From contig NZ_CP088149.1 in NCBI RefSeq assembly GCF_002845275.2, positions 1,093,501 to 1,157,500 of the forward strand: a stretch of 64,000 bases of DNA, written 5' to 3'. A model generated the notes under the pieces. That model saw only the letters and a list, made by a program, of their open reading frames with translations. It did not search any database and was not told the origin of the DNA. The position numbers were made by a program, and so were the translations under genes. Source of the DNA: Pseudomonas sp. S06B 330 (GTDB lineage: Bacteria; Pseudomonadota; Gammaproteobacteria; Pseudomonadales; Pseudomonadaceae). Shown piece by piece: positions 33,546 to 46,919 of this stretch. Numbering within the stretch: the first letter of the stretch is position 1; the number at the start of each line of letters is the position of its first letter.

Positions 33546-34736
33546 ATGTTCGAGCTCGTAGACAACGTCCCGCAAAGCCCGGTCATCAAAGTGATCGGTG
33601 TCGGTGGCGGCGGTGGCAACGCCGTCAATCATATGGTCAAGAGCAACATCGAAGGCGTTGAGTTCATCTGCGCCAACACCGATGCTCAGGCGCTGAAAAA
33701 CATTGGCGCACGTACCATTCTGCAACTGGGTACCGGCGTGACCAAAGGCCTGGGTGCTGGTGCCAATCCGGAAGTCGGTCGTCAGGCCGCGCTGGAAGAC
33801 CGTGAGCGCATCGCTGAAGTGCTGCAGGGCACCAACATGGTGTTCATCACCACCGGCATGGGTGGTGGTACCGGTACCGGTGCTGCGCCGATCATCGCCG
33901 AAGTGGCCAAGGAGCTGGGTATCCTCACCGTTGCGGTGGTGACCCGTCCGTTCCCGTTCGAAGGTCGCAAGCGCATGCAGATTGCCGATGAAGGCATCCG
34001 TGCACTGGCTGACAGCGTCGACTCGCTGATCACCATCCCGAACGAAAAGCTGCTGACCATCCTCGGCAAAGACGCCAGCTTGCTGTCGGCTTTCGCCAAG
34101 GCTGACGACGTTCTGGCCGGTGCCGTTCGCGGTATCTCCGACATCATCAAGCGTCCGGGCATGATCAACGTCGACTTTGCCGACGTGCGTACCGTGATGA
34201 GCGAAATGGGCATGGCGATGATGGGCACTGGCTGCGCCAGCGGTCCGAACCGTGCGCGTGAAGCGACTGAAGCGGCCATCCGTAACCCGCTGCTCGAAGA
34301 CGTCAACCTGCAGGGCGCTCGCGGCATCCTGGTCAACATCACCGCAGGTCCTGACCTGTCGCTGGGTGAGTACTCGGACGTCGGTAGCATCATTGAAGCC
34401 TTCGCTTCCGATCACGCCATGGTCAAGGTCGGTACCGTTATCGATCCAGACATGCGCGACGAGCTGCACGTGACCGTGGTTGCCACGGGCCTGGGCGCGA
34501 AGATCGAGAAGCCGGTCAAGGTCATCGACAACACCATGCAAACCGCTGCCATGCAGACTGCCGCTCCGGCACCTGTGCGTCAGGAGCAGTCGTCGGTGAA
34601 CTACCGTGACCTGGAGCGCCCGACCGTAATGCGCAATCAGGCGCATGCCGGTGCAGCCGCTGCCGCTAAACTCAATCCGCAAGACGATCTGGATTACCTG
34701 GACATCCCGGCATTCCTGCGTCGTCAGGCCGATTGA
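33546..34736 (+). CDS. ftsZ: Cell division tubulin FtsZ
   Basis: The 396-residue GTPase polymerises into the Z ring. The tubulin signature GGGTGTGAAP is at about 106-115, NTDAQAL and the T7 loop NVDFADVRTVM follow, and the C-terminal peptide DYLDIPAFLRRQAD binds FtsA and other partners. AAGGAGAGGG lies ahead of ATG 33546. The 56 bases after ftsA may hold an extra promoter, but no clear one is seen. Confidence 0.98.
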   Translation: MFELVDNVPQSPVIKVIGVGGGGGNAVNHMVKSNIEGVEFICANTDAQALKNIGARTILQLGTGVTKGLGAGANPEVGRQAALEDRERIAEVLQGTNMVFITTGMGGGTGTGAAPIIAEVAKELGILTVAVVTRPFPFEGRKRMQIADEGIRALADSVDSLITIPNEKLLTILGKDASLLSAFAKADDVLAGAVRGISDIIKRPGMINVDFADVRTVMSEMGMAMMGTGCASGPNRAREATEAAIRNPLLEDVNLQGARGILVNITAGPDLSLGEYSDVGSIIEAFASDHAMVKVGTVIDPDMRDELHVTVVATGLGAKIEKPVKVIDNTMQTAAMQTAAPAPVRQEQSSVNYRDLERPTVMRNQAHAGAAAAAKLNPQDDLDYLDIPAFLRRQAD

Positions 34737-34812
34737 TGAAATTTATCAGGGGTATAAGGGTGATTGGTGTTCAGCAAAGGCCGGGTCTGGTATTATCCCC
34801 AGTCTTTGTTGA

Positions 34813-35760
<948 letters not shown>

Positions 35761-35788
35761 GTTCGAACACTCTCTCTAGTGATTGATT

Positions 35789-35814
35789 AAGGCCACCTTC
35801 GGGTGGCCTTTTTT
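35789..35814 (+). terminator. Terminator at the end of the dcw/lpxC cluster
   Basis: AAGGCCACC and GGTGGCCTT form a stem with a TTCG tetraloop, followed by TTTTTT. It is a compact strong terminator about 30 bases after the lpxC stop. Confidence 0.95.
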
Positions 35815-35840
35815 ATGCCTGCACAACTGAACGTGGGGCT

Positions 35841-35954
35841 GTAGCCGCTGCCGCCAGGCTGCGATCGGGCGTGAAACGGCCGCCAATCAGGCCCCTCGCA
35901 GCGCTTGGATGACGACTGCTGCGCAGCCGATCGCAGCCTGGCAGCAGCGGCTAC
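35841..35954. repeat. Palindromic intergenic element, family A copy 2
   Basis: The ends GTAGCCGCTGCCG and GCAGCAGCGGCTAC are inverted, with AGGCTGCGATCG and CGATCGCAGCCT inside them, as in the copy at 306. The element lies between the convergent lpxC and dciA genes and overlaps the last bases of dciA at 35951-35954. Confidence 0.8.
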
Positions 35955-36427
35955 GAATTAGTACTGCCAGCGCTGTCCTTGTCTCGCGCATGACTGGCCA
36001 AGCGCTCCAGCGCTGCGCGCAGTTTCGGGTCAGTGATACCTTCGGCGGTTGCCTGGATATTTTCCGCTGCACGGCTGGAAAGGTCGGCGGTATGCCCGAT
36101 AGCCCGACTCTGGGTAGTCGGCGGTTGCACCTTGAACAGAATCCGGGTCAGGCTGCTGAAGGCTTCCAGCGTCTGCAGCTGGCGTTGCAGGCGTTTTTGC
36201 TGGTAGCGCAGGCGTGTGGCCCAATGACCGTCGGTGACGATCAGCAGCAGGGTACCTTCGCGCCACGAGGCGATATGGCAATGCTCCCGGGCAGCCGGCT
36301 GCAGCTGGCTGTCGAGCAGCTTCTGCAGTTGCGCCAGGCGTTGGGCCTGGCTGAACAGGGCTTTGAGCGGCCGGGCTTCGCGCAGCAGTACAGCGGGTGC
36401 GCGGGCCGGCAAGGGGCGAAAAGCCAT
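35951..36427 (-). CDS. dciA: Replicative helicase loader DciA (DUF721)
   Basis: The 158-residue product has the DUF721/DciA N-terminal KH-like domain (about 20-110; VTDGHWATRLRYQQKRL is the conserved core) and a likely disordered Ala/Glu-rich tail. DciA is known to load the replicative helicase DnaB in bacteria that lack DnaC. Its place between lpxC and secA is conserved in Pseudomonas. The start is ATG 36425-36427, divergent from secA. The stop codon falls at the edge of the family A repeat. Confidence 0.85.
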   Translation of the reverse strand: MAFRPLPARAPAVLLREARPLKALFSQAQRLAQLQKLLDSQLQPAAREHCHIASWREGTLLLIVTDGHWATRLRYQQKRLQRQLQTLEAFSSLTRILFKVQPPTTQSRAIGHTADLSSRAAENIQATAEGITDPKLRAALERLASHARDKDSAGSTNS

Positions 36428-36712
36428 GAAAGGACACCTGAAGTTACAGTACCGGCATCTTATCAGATCCCCCGGTCGGCGCCTTGTCCGGGTGTTTATG
36501 GAAAAAACTTCATGTTGCCCATGGGTTGAAGTTGTGAAAAAAGCCCTTATTGTAAAAAAGCCCCGTCAAAGCGCTGTGCCAGCATCGTGGACATCCGCCA
36601 CTTTCCTCACCGTCGTTTCCGGGTAGAATGCTCGTTCGCATGCGGCCATAAGGGCTGCACGGGCGACTCACGGGGCCGCCCTCCATCCCTATGTGTGGAA
36701 GATCCTGTCGAT

Positions 36713-39451
<2,739 letters not shown>

Positions 39452-39488
39452 CGCCATCTGCCCGGCAGTCCGCTGATTCACGAACACC

Positions 39489-39522
39489 ACGCCGCGACCG
39501 GTCCCGTACCGTCGCGGCGTTG
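39489..39522 (+). terminator. Hairpin after secA, possible terminator
   Basis: ACGCCGCGAC pairs with GTCGCGGCGT around a 12-base loop and TGTT follows. The T tract is weak, so ending may be partial before argJ. Confidence 0.45.
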
Positions 39523-39578
39523 TTCCATCTCAAGCACCGGCTTATTCGACCCGGTGTACTTTTTCTAGGAGCGCTTTC

Positions 39579-40796
39579 ATGGCTGTTGGTCTTGGTCCTT
39601 TGCCAACGTTGCACCCGGTTCCAGGTTTTGAACTCGGCATCGCCTCTGCGGGTATCAAGCGCCCGGGGCGCAAGGACGTGGTGGTCATGCGCTGCGCCGA
39701 AGGTTCAAGCGTTGCTGGCGTGTTCACCCTCAATGCGTTCTGCGCAGCGCCAGTGATTCTGGCCAAGCAACGCGTGCAAGGCACCGTGCGCTACCTGCTG
39801 ACCAACACCGGTAATGCCAACGCCGGTACTGGCGCTCCAGGCCTGGCGGCTGCCGAGCGTACCTGCGCCAAGCTGGCTGAACTGACAGGCGTCGATGCCA
39901 GCGCTGTATTGCCGTTTTCCACCGGTGTAATCGGTGAGCCACTGCCGGTCGAGAAAATCGAAGGCGCCCTGCAGGCTGCACTGGACGATCTGTCGGAAAA
40001 CAACTGGGCCGCTGCGGCGACCGGCATCATGACCACTGATACCCTGCCCAAGGGTGCCAGCCGTCAATTCCAGCACGAAGGCGTAACCATCACGGTTACC
40101 GGCATCAGCAAAGGCGCCGGGATGATCCGCCCGAACATGGCCACTATGCTCGGTTACATCGCCACCGACGCCAAGGTCGCCCCGCAGGTGCTCAAGGACC
40201 TGATGCTCGACGGCGCCAACAAGTCGTTCAACCGCATCACCATCGATGGCGACACCTCGACCAACGATTGCTGCATGCTGATCGCTACGGGCAAAGCGGA
40301 TGTCGCTGAAGTCACCGAGGCCAAGGGGCCACTGTTTGAAGCGCTGAAAAAAGCGGTGTTCGAGGTGTGCATGGACGTGGCTCAAGCCATTGTTCGTGAT
40401 GGCGAGGGCGCGACCAAGTTCGTCACTGTCGAAGTCAACGGCGGCGGCAACCATCAGGAATGCCTGGATGTCGGTTATGCCGTGGCCCACTCACCACTGA
40501 TCAAGACCGCTCTGTTCGCCTCCGACCCGAACTGGGGCCGGATTCTGGCTGCCGTCGGCCGTGCCGGTGTGCCTGAGCTGGATGTCAGCCTGATCGATGT
40601 GTACCTGGGTGATGTCTGCATCGCCAGCAAAGGCGGCCGTAGCGCCAGTTACACCGAAGCTCAAGGTTCGGCGGTGATGGCTGAAGAGGAAATCACCATC
40701 CGTATCGAGCTCGGCCGTGGCCAGTGCAGCGAAACCATCTGGACCACTGATCTGTCCCACGAGTACGTGAAAATCAACGCTGAGTACCGTACTTGA
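39579..40796 (+). CDS. argJ: Bifunctional glutamate N-acetyltransferase / ornithine acetyltransferase
   Basis: The 405-residue enzyme of the cyclic arginine pathway transfers acetyl from N-acetylornithine to glutamate. The Ntn-type precursor cuts itself before the catalytic threonine, Thr189 in NMATMLGYIATDA, to give two chains. LTNTGNANAGTG and FNRITIDGDTSTND are substrate-site motifs. It starts at ATG 39579 with TAGGAG ahead. No other arg gene is nearby. Confidence 0.95.
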   Translation: MAVGLGPLPTLHPVPGFELGIASAGIKRPGRKDVVVMRCAEGSSVAGVFTLNAFCAAPVILAKQRVQGTVRYLLTNTGNANAGTGAPGLAAAERTCAKLAELTGVDASAVLPFSTGVIGEPLPVEKIEGALQAALDDLSENNWAAAATGIMTTDTLPKGASRQFQHEGVTITVTGISKGAGMIRPNMATMLGYIATDAKVAPQVLKDLMLDGANKSFNRITIDGDTSTNDCCMLIATGKADVAEVTEAKGPLFEALKKAVFEVCMDVAQAIVRDGEGATKFVTVEVNGGGNHQECLDVGYAVAHSPLIKTALFASDPNWGRILAAVGRAGVPELDVSLIDVYLGDVCIASKGGRSASYTEAQGSAVMAEEEITIRIELGRGQCSETIWTTDLSHEYVKINAEYRT

Positions 40797-40826
40797 TGTA
40801 CTTCCAGCCGCTGTGCGGCTGATTGC

Positions 40827-40884
40827 CGGCAAGGCCGGCTTCCACAAGGGGCACGCATAGCCCTGTGGGAGCTGGCCTTGCCAG
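40827..40884. repeat. REP-like palindrome, family B copy 3
   Basis: CCGGCAAGGCCGGCTTCCAC and GTGGGAGCTGGCCTTGCCAG are imperfect inverted arms around a loop of about 18 bases. It shares the GGCAAGGCCGGC core with the copies at 4945 and 12594 and lies between argJ and the GST gene. Confidence 0.75.
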
Positions 40885-40932
40885 CGATAAGGTCCAAAGG
40901 ACCTTTCTCTTCTCAAACTCTGGAGCCGAACC

Positions 40933-41565
40933 ATGAGTTACCACCTGATCATCGGCGACAAGCTGTATTCTTCCTGGTCGCTGCGCGCCGCGTTGGCCCT
41001 TGAACTGGCCGGTGCTAGCTACGAAGAAACCCTGATCAAACTCAACCAGCCTGACACCCGCACGCGGCTGCTGGAGTTCTCGCCGACAGCCAAGGTGCCA
41101 CTGCTCAAGTGTGAGCACGGCATCATTGCCGACTCCCTGGCGATTGCTGAATACCTGGCTGAACGTCACCCCGAAGCCAATCTGTGGCCGACCGATGTCG
41201 CTGCGCGCGCCCAGGCCCGTTCTGCCTGTGCGCAGATGCACAGTGGCTTCTTCGCCCTGCGTGGCAACATGCCGTTCGATCTGTCCCGCGATGAAGCGCT
41301 GGAGAATGTTTCCCTGGAAGTTCAGGTGGACATCGACCGTATCGTCGCGCTGTGGTCCGAATGTCGTCTGGCTGCCAAAGACAGCGGTCCGTTCCTGTTC
41401 GGTCAGCCGAGCCTGGCCGATGCGTTCTTCGCTCCGATTGCCGTGCGCTTGCGTACCTATCGGGTGGACGTGCCAGCTGACGCGGCAAGCTATATCGAAA
41501 CCATTTACCAGTGGCCAGCCTTCCAGGCCTGGCAAAAAGCTGGCCTGGCGGAGCGTGAAGGGTGA
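40933..41565 (+). CDS. Glutathione S-transferase family protein
   Basis: The 210-residue product has a thioredoxin-fold domain (about 1-80; GDKLYSSWSLRAALALELAG carries the usual Ser region, and the cis-Pro lies in AKVPLLKCEHG). A helical C-terminal domain contains FLFGQPSLADAFFAPI, the N-capping box of the GST fold. The substrate is unknown. It overlaps the mutT-type gene (GTGA), so the two are coupled. Confidence 0.9.
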   Translation: MSYHLIIGDKLYSSWSLRAALALELAGASYEETLIKLNQPDTRTRLLEFSPTAKVPLLKCEHGIIADSLAIAEYLAERHPEANLWPTDVAARAQARSACAQMHSGFFALRGNMPFDLSRDEALENVSLEVQVDIDRIVALWSECRLAAKDSGPFLFGQPSLADAFFAPIAVRLRTYRVDVPADAASYIETIYQWPAFQAWQKAGLAEREG

Positions 41566-42506
41566 AGCGTGTACATGTAGCCGCAGCGGTCATTCGCGGT
41601 GCTGACGGTCGTATCCTGATTGCCCGTCGCGCTGATACCCAGCATCAAGGTGGCCTGTGGGAATTCCCCGGCGGCAAGGTCGAGGATGGCGAGGCGGTGG
41701 AAGTCGCCTTGGGTCGTGAGCTGAACGAAGAGCTGGGTATTGTCGTTACTGCCGCGCGGCCATTGATCAAGATTAAGCACGACTACCCAGACAAACAGGT
41801 GTTGCTGGATGTCTGGGAAGTCAGTGGTTTTACCGGCGAGCCCCATGGCGCCGAAGGTCAACCGCTGGCCTGGGTAAGCGCCCGTGAATTGCCGCAGTAT
41901 GACTTCCCCGAGGCCAATCGACCGATCGTGGCGGCGGCGCGTTTGCCGGGTGAGTATCTGATTACCCCAGAAGGGCTGGAAGTGCCGCAGATGCTTCGCG
42001 GTATTCAGAAAGCCATTGCCGGTGGGATCAAACTGGTCCAGCTGCGTGCGCCGAACATGTACGACCCCAAATACCGTGACGTCGCCGTGGATGCGGTGGG
42101 GCTGTGTGCCGGCAAGGCGCAATTGATGCTCAAGGGGCCGCTGGAGTGGTTGGGCGACTTTCCAGCGGCCGGCTGGCACCTGACCTCTGAGCAATTGCAC
42201 AAGTACGCCAGCAAGGGCCGGCCGTTCCCTAAGGAACGTTGGTTGGCAGCGTCTTGTCATAGCGCCGAAGAACTGGATCTGGCAGAGCAGATGGGGGTCG
42301 ACTTCGTCACCTTGTCGCCGGTGCAGGCGACTCAGACGCATCCGGATGCTCAGCCGTTGGGCTGGGAGCAGGCGCAGCGGCTGATTGAAGGTTTCAGCAA
42401 GCCTGTGTATCTGCTGGGTGGGGTAGGCGCTGCTGAGCGCGAGAAGGCCTGGCAGTATGGTGCCCAGGGTGTGGCGGGGATTCGCGCTTTCTGGCCAGCA
42501 GAATAG
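41562..42506 (+). CDS. mutT: Nudix hydrolase MutT fused to a ThiE-like domain
   Basis: The 314-residue product has two parts. Residues 1-130 form a Nudix hydrolase with the box GGKVEDGEAVEVALGRELNE plus ELG, which fits MutT-type removal of oxidised dGTP. Residues about 135-314 resemble thiamine phosphate synthase (IKLVQLRAPN, SCHSAEELDLAEQMGVDFVTLSP, VYLLGGVGAAE). The catalytic state of the second half cannot be judged. As I recall, the same fusion is common in Pseudomonas. The start is GTG 41562, overlapping the GST stop. Confidence 0.9.
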   Translation: MKRVHVAAAVIRGADGRILIARRADTQHQGGLWEFPGGKVEDGEAVEVALGRELNEELGIVVTAARPLIKIKHDYPDKQVLLDVWEVSGFTGEPHGAEGQPLAWVSARELPQYDFPEANRPIVAAARLPGEYLITPEGLEVPQMLRGIQKAIAGGIKLVQLRAPNMYDPKYRDVAVDAVGLCAGKAQLMLKGPLEWLGDFPAAGWHLTSEQLHKYASKGRPFPKERWLAASCHSAEELDLAEQMGVDFVTLSPVQATQTHPDAQPLGWEQAQRLIEGFSKPVYLLGGVGAAEREKAWQYGAQGVAGIRAFWPAE

Positions 42507-42517
42507 CCTGGGGGCCT

Positions 42518-42631
42518 GTAGCCGCTGCCGTGATGCTGCGATCGGCTGCGAAGCAGTCGTCATCCAGTCACCGCGATGGGCCTGGATGACGGCCTTTTCA
42601 CGCCCGATCGCAGCCTGACGGCAGCGGCGAC
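42518..42631. repeat. Palindromic intergenic element, family A copy 3
   Basis: The ends GTAGCCGCTGCCG and CGGCAGCGGC are inverted and CGATCGCAGCCTG lies inside, as in the copies at 306 and 35841. It sits 11 bases after the mutT-type stop and 9 bases before the end of the convergent adenosyltransferase gene. Confidence 0.8.
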
Positions 42632-42640
42632 GAATCAGTA

Positions 42641-43201
42641 TCAGGGTTTCGTCGCAGCCTGCCAAAGCACCTCTGCTACTCCCTGGCGCCGAGCAATCAA
42701 GCGCGCCGCGACAAACAGCAGATCCGACAAGCGATTGATGTACGCCAAACCAACCCCCGCCAGTGGCTCGACACTATTGAGCTGCTGACAGCGCCGCTCG
42801 GCACTGCGCGCCAGGCTGCGGCAGACGTGGGCTTGGGCAATCAGCGCCGAACCACTGGGCAGAATGAAGTTTTCCAGCGGCCCCAGCTCCTCGTTCCAGC
42901 GATCAATGGCCGCCTCCAGACGCAGCACTTCAGCACTGTTCAGCGCCTGGTAGCTAGGCATCGCCAGCTCGCCACCGAGGTCAAACAGCCGATGCTGGCA
43001 AGGCGCCAAAACCTCGATGACTTCCTCAAGCCCCTGTTCAGCCAGCCCGGCCAGCAGCAGACCTATCTGACTATTGAGGCTGTCGACCTCGCCAATGGCC
43101 TCAATCCGCGGATGATCCTTCGGTACTCGACGGCCGTCGCCCAGGCCGGTTTGGCCTTTGTCGCCGGTACGGGTGTAGATCTTCGACAAGCGAAAACCCA
43201 T
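42641..43201 (-). CDS. Cob(I)alamin adenosyltransferase, PduO type
   Basis: The 186-residue helical-bundle enzyme has the ATP-binding N-terminus SKIYTRTGDKGQTGLGDG and RVPKDHPRIEAIGEVDSLNS, then RSLARSAERRC and INRLSDLLFVAAR. It adds the adenosyl group to corrinoid to make adenosylcobalamin. ATG 43199-43201 with GGAG ahead is chosen over TTG two codons earlier. It lies 2 bases after the histidine kinase stop on the same strand, so the pair is co-transcribed; the link in function is not known. Confidence 0.9.
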   Translation of the reverse strand: MGFRLSKIYTRTGDKGQTGLGDGRRVPKDHPRIEAIGEVDSLNSQIGLLLAGLAEQGLEEVIEVLAPCQHRLFDLGGELAMPSYQALNSAEVLRLEAAIDRWNEELGPLENFILPSGSALIAQAHVCRSLARSAERRCQQLNSVEPLAGVGLAYINRLSDLLFVAARLIARRQGVAEVLWQAATKP

Positions 43202-43203
43202 GT

Positions 43204-45240
43204 TCAAGACTCCATTTTCTGTGGCTCGACGACAACCGGCGAGCTGTTGGCCAGTGGCAGGCGCAAGGTAAAACAGGTGCCTTGTCCCGGTGCTGATTGC
43301 ACCTCCATCTGGCCTTTGTGGTTGTTGGTGATGATGAAATACGACACCGACAGGCCCAGGCCCGTGCCCTGGCCGATTTCCTTGGTGGTGAAGAACGGTT
43401 CGAAGGTGCGTTTGCGCACTGTTTCAGGCATGCCGACGCCGTTGTCTTCGACCTGGATCTCTGCCCACGGCGGGTTCAAGCGGGTGCGCAGGATGATGCG
43501 TCCCGGCTCGCTGTCGTCTTCTCGCAGGTGGATGGCCTGCGCGGCGTTTTTCAGTAGGTTGAGCAGCACTTGCTCCAGTTCGTTAGCCGTGCAGGGCACC
43601 GGCCCCAGATTGGGGTCGAACTGGCGGATGATGGCCTGGCCCTTGAAATCAAAGCCGATGGTCAGGTCGAAGTCGTTGCCGGCAATCTCCACGGCCTGGT
43701 CGATCAGTGCCGGCAAGTCGCAGGGGGCCAGCTGGCGATTGCTGCGCCGACTGAAGCTGAGCATGTGGGTGACAATCTTGGCTGCGCGCGCTCCGGCTTG
43801 CTGGATGCCATCGAGCAACTGCGGGACTTCGCGGCTTTCCAGGTAGCGGTTGACGATCGGCAGGTCGATGCCCAATTCGTTGGCCTGCTCTTGATTCTTC
43901 GCCAGCTCTGGCGACAGGCGCCGGCGAATGTTCTGCACGTTGTGCAGGATCGCGCCCAGTGGGTTGTTGATTTCATGAGCCATGCCAGCGGCCAGGCCCC
44001 CGACTGAGAGCATCTTCTCCGATTGCACCATCATTTCTTCCAGCGACAGGCGCTGGGTGATGTCGTCGATGCGGATCACTACGCCGCGTCCGCCCCCGCC
44101 CATCAACGGATAGAAGGTCAGGGCGTAATGCCGGGCATCTTCACCTTTGGTCCAGGTCACCCGCTCAATCTTCGCTACCCGATGCTTCTCGACACTTTCC
44201 TTGAGCTGTGGAAGGAACGGCTTGAGCGGCTCGAAGGCGAGAAAGATCGGCTGGTTCAGGGCTTCATCCAGCGGCGTGCCTGAGAGCGCGCTGGCTTCCT
44301 GGTTCCACTGGGTCACGTAGAGCTGTTCATCGAGGGCAATCAGTGCCGAGGGCATGGAGTCGATGATGCTGTTGAGGTAGTTCTGAAAGCCGGTGAGTTT
44401 CTTCTCGATCTTGCTGCGGACCTGAACTTCCAGCTCCAGCTTGCGGTTGGTGTGGCGGGTTTCCTCGGCCAGGCCTTGGGCCTGGTCATAGGCGTCCTGG
44501 AACTCGTCACGTGCGCGCTTGAGCTGCTGCTCGCGTGCTTCGATACGCGACAACATGGTGTTGAACGCTTCCGCCAGGCTACCGATCTCATCGTCATTGC
44601 CGCGCTTGGCGCGCAGGGAATAGTTTTCCTCGCGGGTGACCTGGCGTGACAACTGTTCGAGCTGGTCGATCGGCTGCGTGATCAGGCGCTTGATCTGCCG
44701 GGCAATGACCATCCACAGCAGAATGCTGAACACCAGGATGCCGAGGCTAGCGGTGAGGATGCCGGTGTAGAAGGCCATCGGCAGTTCGCTGCTGGCCACC
44801 ATCAACAGGTAGCCAGGAGGGCTGCCAGGGCGGTTCAACTTGGTCAGTTGAGTGCTGCGAAACTCGGTCAGACGCCAGTTCTCGATATGCCGGTAGCGCG
44901 TGGGCAGCGGCAGTTGCTCACCGTGTTGCAGCTGTGCGAGCAGTTTGCCGTCGCTGCCGTACACTGCCGCTGCGCGCAACGGCGTATAGCTGTCGAGTTC
45001 TTTGAGCAGGGCGTTGGCGGCGTCGGGTGAATTGGCCGCTTGGGAGGACAGTTGCGGATTGGCCACCAATCGGCCAATGGTCTGCAGGGCCTGCGGCGCC
45101 ATGCTTTCCTGGGAAATCCAGTAGGCGGCGCTGATGAACGTCAGGTTGGCCACCAGCAAAATGGTGATCAACAGGACCAGCAAGGCGGCCAGCAGTTTCT
45201 GCCCGACCGGCAGGTTTTCCAGGCGTTCGCGCAGCGTCAT
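43204..45240 (-). CDS. Membrane sensor histidine kinase, orphan
   Basis: The 678-residue product has membrane helices at about 15-40 and 180-200 around a periplasmic domain of about 140 residues, then HAMP (about 205-255), a coiled coil and a PAS domain (about 295-410). The kinase core follows, with the H box GMAHEINNPLGAI, N box LLKNAAQAI, G1 VEDNGVGMP, F box FEPFFTTKEI and G2 GTGLGLSVS. It is an NtrB/ZraS-like (HPK4) core. No response regulator lies next to it. The signal is unknown. It heads a two-gene transcript with the adenosyltransferase. Confidence 0.9.
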   Translation of the reverse strand: MTLRERLENLPVGQKLLAALLVLLITILLVANLTFISAAYWISQESMAPQALQTIGRLVANPQLSSQAANSPDAANALLKELDSYTPLRAAAVYGSDGKLLAQLQHGEQLPLPTRYRHIENWRLTEFRSTQLTKLNRPGSPPGYLLMVASSELPMAFYTGILTASLGILVFSILLWMVIARQIKRLITQPIDQLEQLSRQVTREENYSLRAKRGNDDEIGSLAEAFNTMLSRIEAREQQLKRARDEFQDAYDQAQGLAEETRHTNRKLELEVQVRSKIEKKLTGFQNYLNSIIDSMPSALIALDEQLYVTQWNQEASALSGTPLDEALNQPIFLAFEPLKPFLPQLKESVEKHRVAKIERVTWTKGEDARHYALTFYPLMGGGGRGVVIRIDDITQRLSLEEMMVQSEKMLSVGGLAAGMAHEINNPLGAILHNVQNIRRRLSPELAKNQEQANELGIDLPIVNRYLESREVPQLLDGIQQAGARAAKIVTHMLSFSRRSNRQLAPCDLPALIDQAVEIAGNDFDLTIGFDFKGQAIIRQFDPNLGPVPCTANELEQVLLNLLKNAAQAIHLREDDSEPGRIILRTRLNPPWAEIQVEDNGVGMPETVRKRTFEPFFTTKEIGQGTGLGLSVSYFIITNNHKGQMEVQSAPGQGTCFTLRLPLANSSPVVVEPQKMES

Positions 45241-45290
45241 GTGATAGCGGGATCCCGGTCAGTGGGTGAAAGGGCAGGGTAACGCTGCCT

Positions 45291-46301
<1,011 letters not shown>

Positions 46302-46321
46302 TTATTTTTTGGAGAGAAGGT

Positions 46322-46807
46322 ATGCCGTCGTTCGACGTGGTATCGGAACTGGACAAGCACGAAGTCACCAACGCTGTGGAAAACGCAGTCAAAGATCTGG
46401 ACCGTCGTTATGACCTCAAGGGCAAGGGCAGCTTCGAGTTCAAGGAAAAGGAACTGACTGTCGCCCTGACCGCTGAAGCCGAGTTCCAGCTGGAAGCGAT
46501 GATCGAGATCCTCAAGCTGGCCCTGGTCAAGCGCAAGATCGACGTCCAGTGCCTGGAAGTCAAAGATGCCTACGCCTCCGGCAAACTGATGAAGCAGGAT
46601 GCCACCCTCAAGGAAGGCATCGACAAGGAACTGGCGAAGAAGATTGTTGCGCACATCAAAGACGCCAAACTCAAGGTTCAGGCCGCCATCCAGGGCGAGC
46701 AAGTGCGGGTCACCGGCAAGAAGCGTGACGACCTGCAGGAAGCCATTGCCGCCCTGCGCGCCAAAGAGTTCGGTATGCCGCTGCAGTTCAACAACTTCCG
46801 CGACTGA
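46322..46807 (+). CDS. yajQ: YajQ family nucleotide-binding protein
   Basis: The 161-residue product begins [20 protein letters not shown] and has two ferredoxin-like halves, with [19 protein letters not shown] near the end. A Xanthomonas member binds cyclic di-GMP and acts with a transcription factor, and others bind tRNA or GTP; the role here is open. It starts at ATG 46322 with GGAGAGAAGG ahead. Confidence 0.94.
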   Translation: MPSFDVVSELDKHEVTNAVENAVKDLDRRYDLKGKGSFEFKEKELTVALTAEAEFQLEAMIEILKLALVKRKIDVQCLEVKDAYASGKLMKQDATLKEGIDKELAKKIVAHIKDAKLKVQAAIQGEQVRVTGKKRDDLQEAIAALRAKEFGMPLQFNNFRD

Positions 46808-46919
46808 TCAACGTGCTTGGGAACCTTGGCGCCGTTTTGGCGTCCGAGGTTCTTGGTGCCGCTGAAACGATTGCGGCGCGATTTATACAGCTTTTGCCCC
46901 TCGGCATCAGGAGAACATT

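Noticed and set aside
36587..36712. In-frame upstream extension of secA as a SecM-like leader
   Set aside because: There is no separate stop codon, signal peptide or arrest motif, and the normal SecA start is at 36713.
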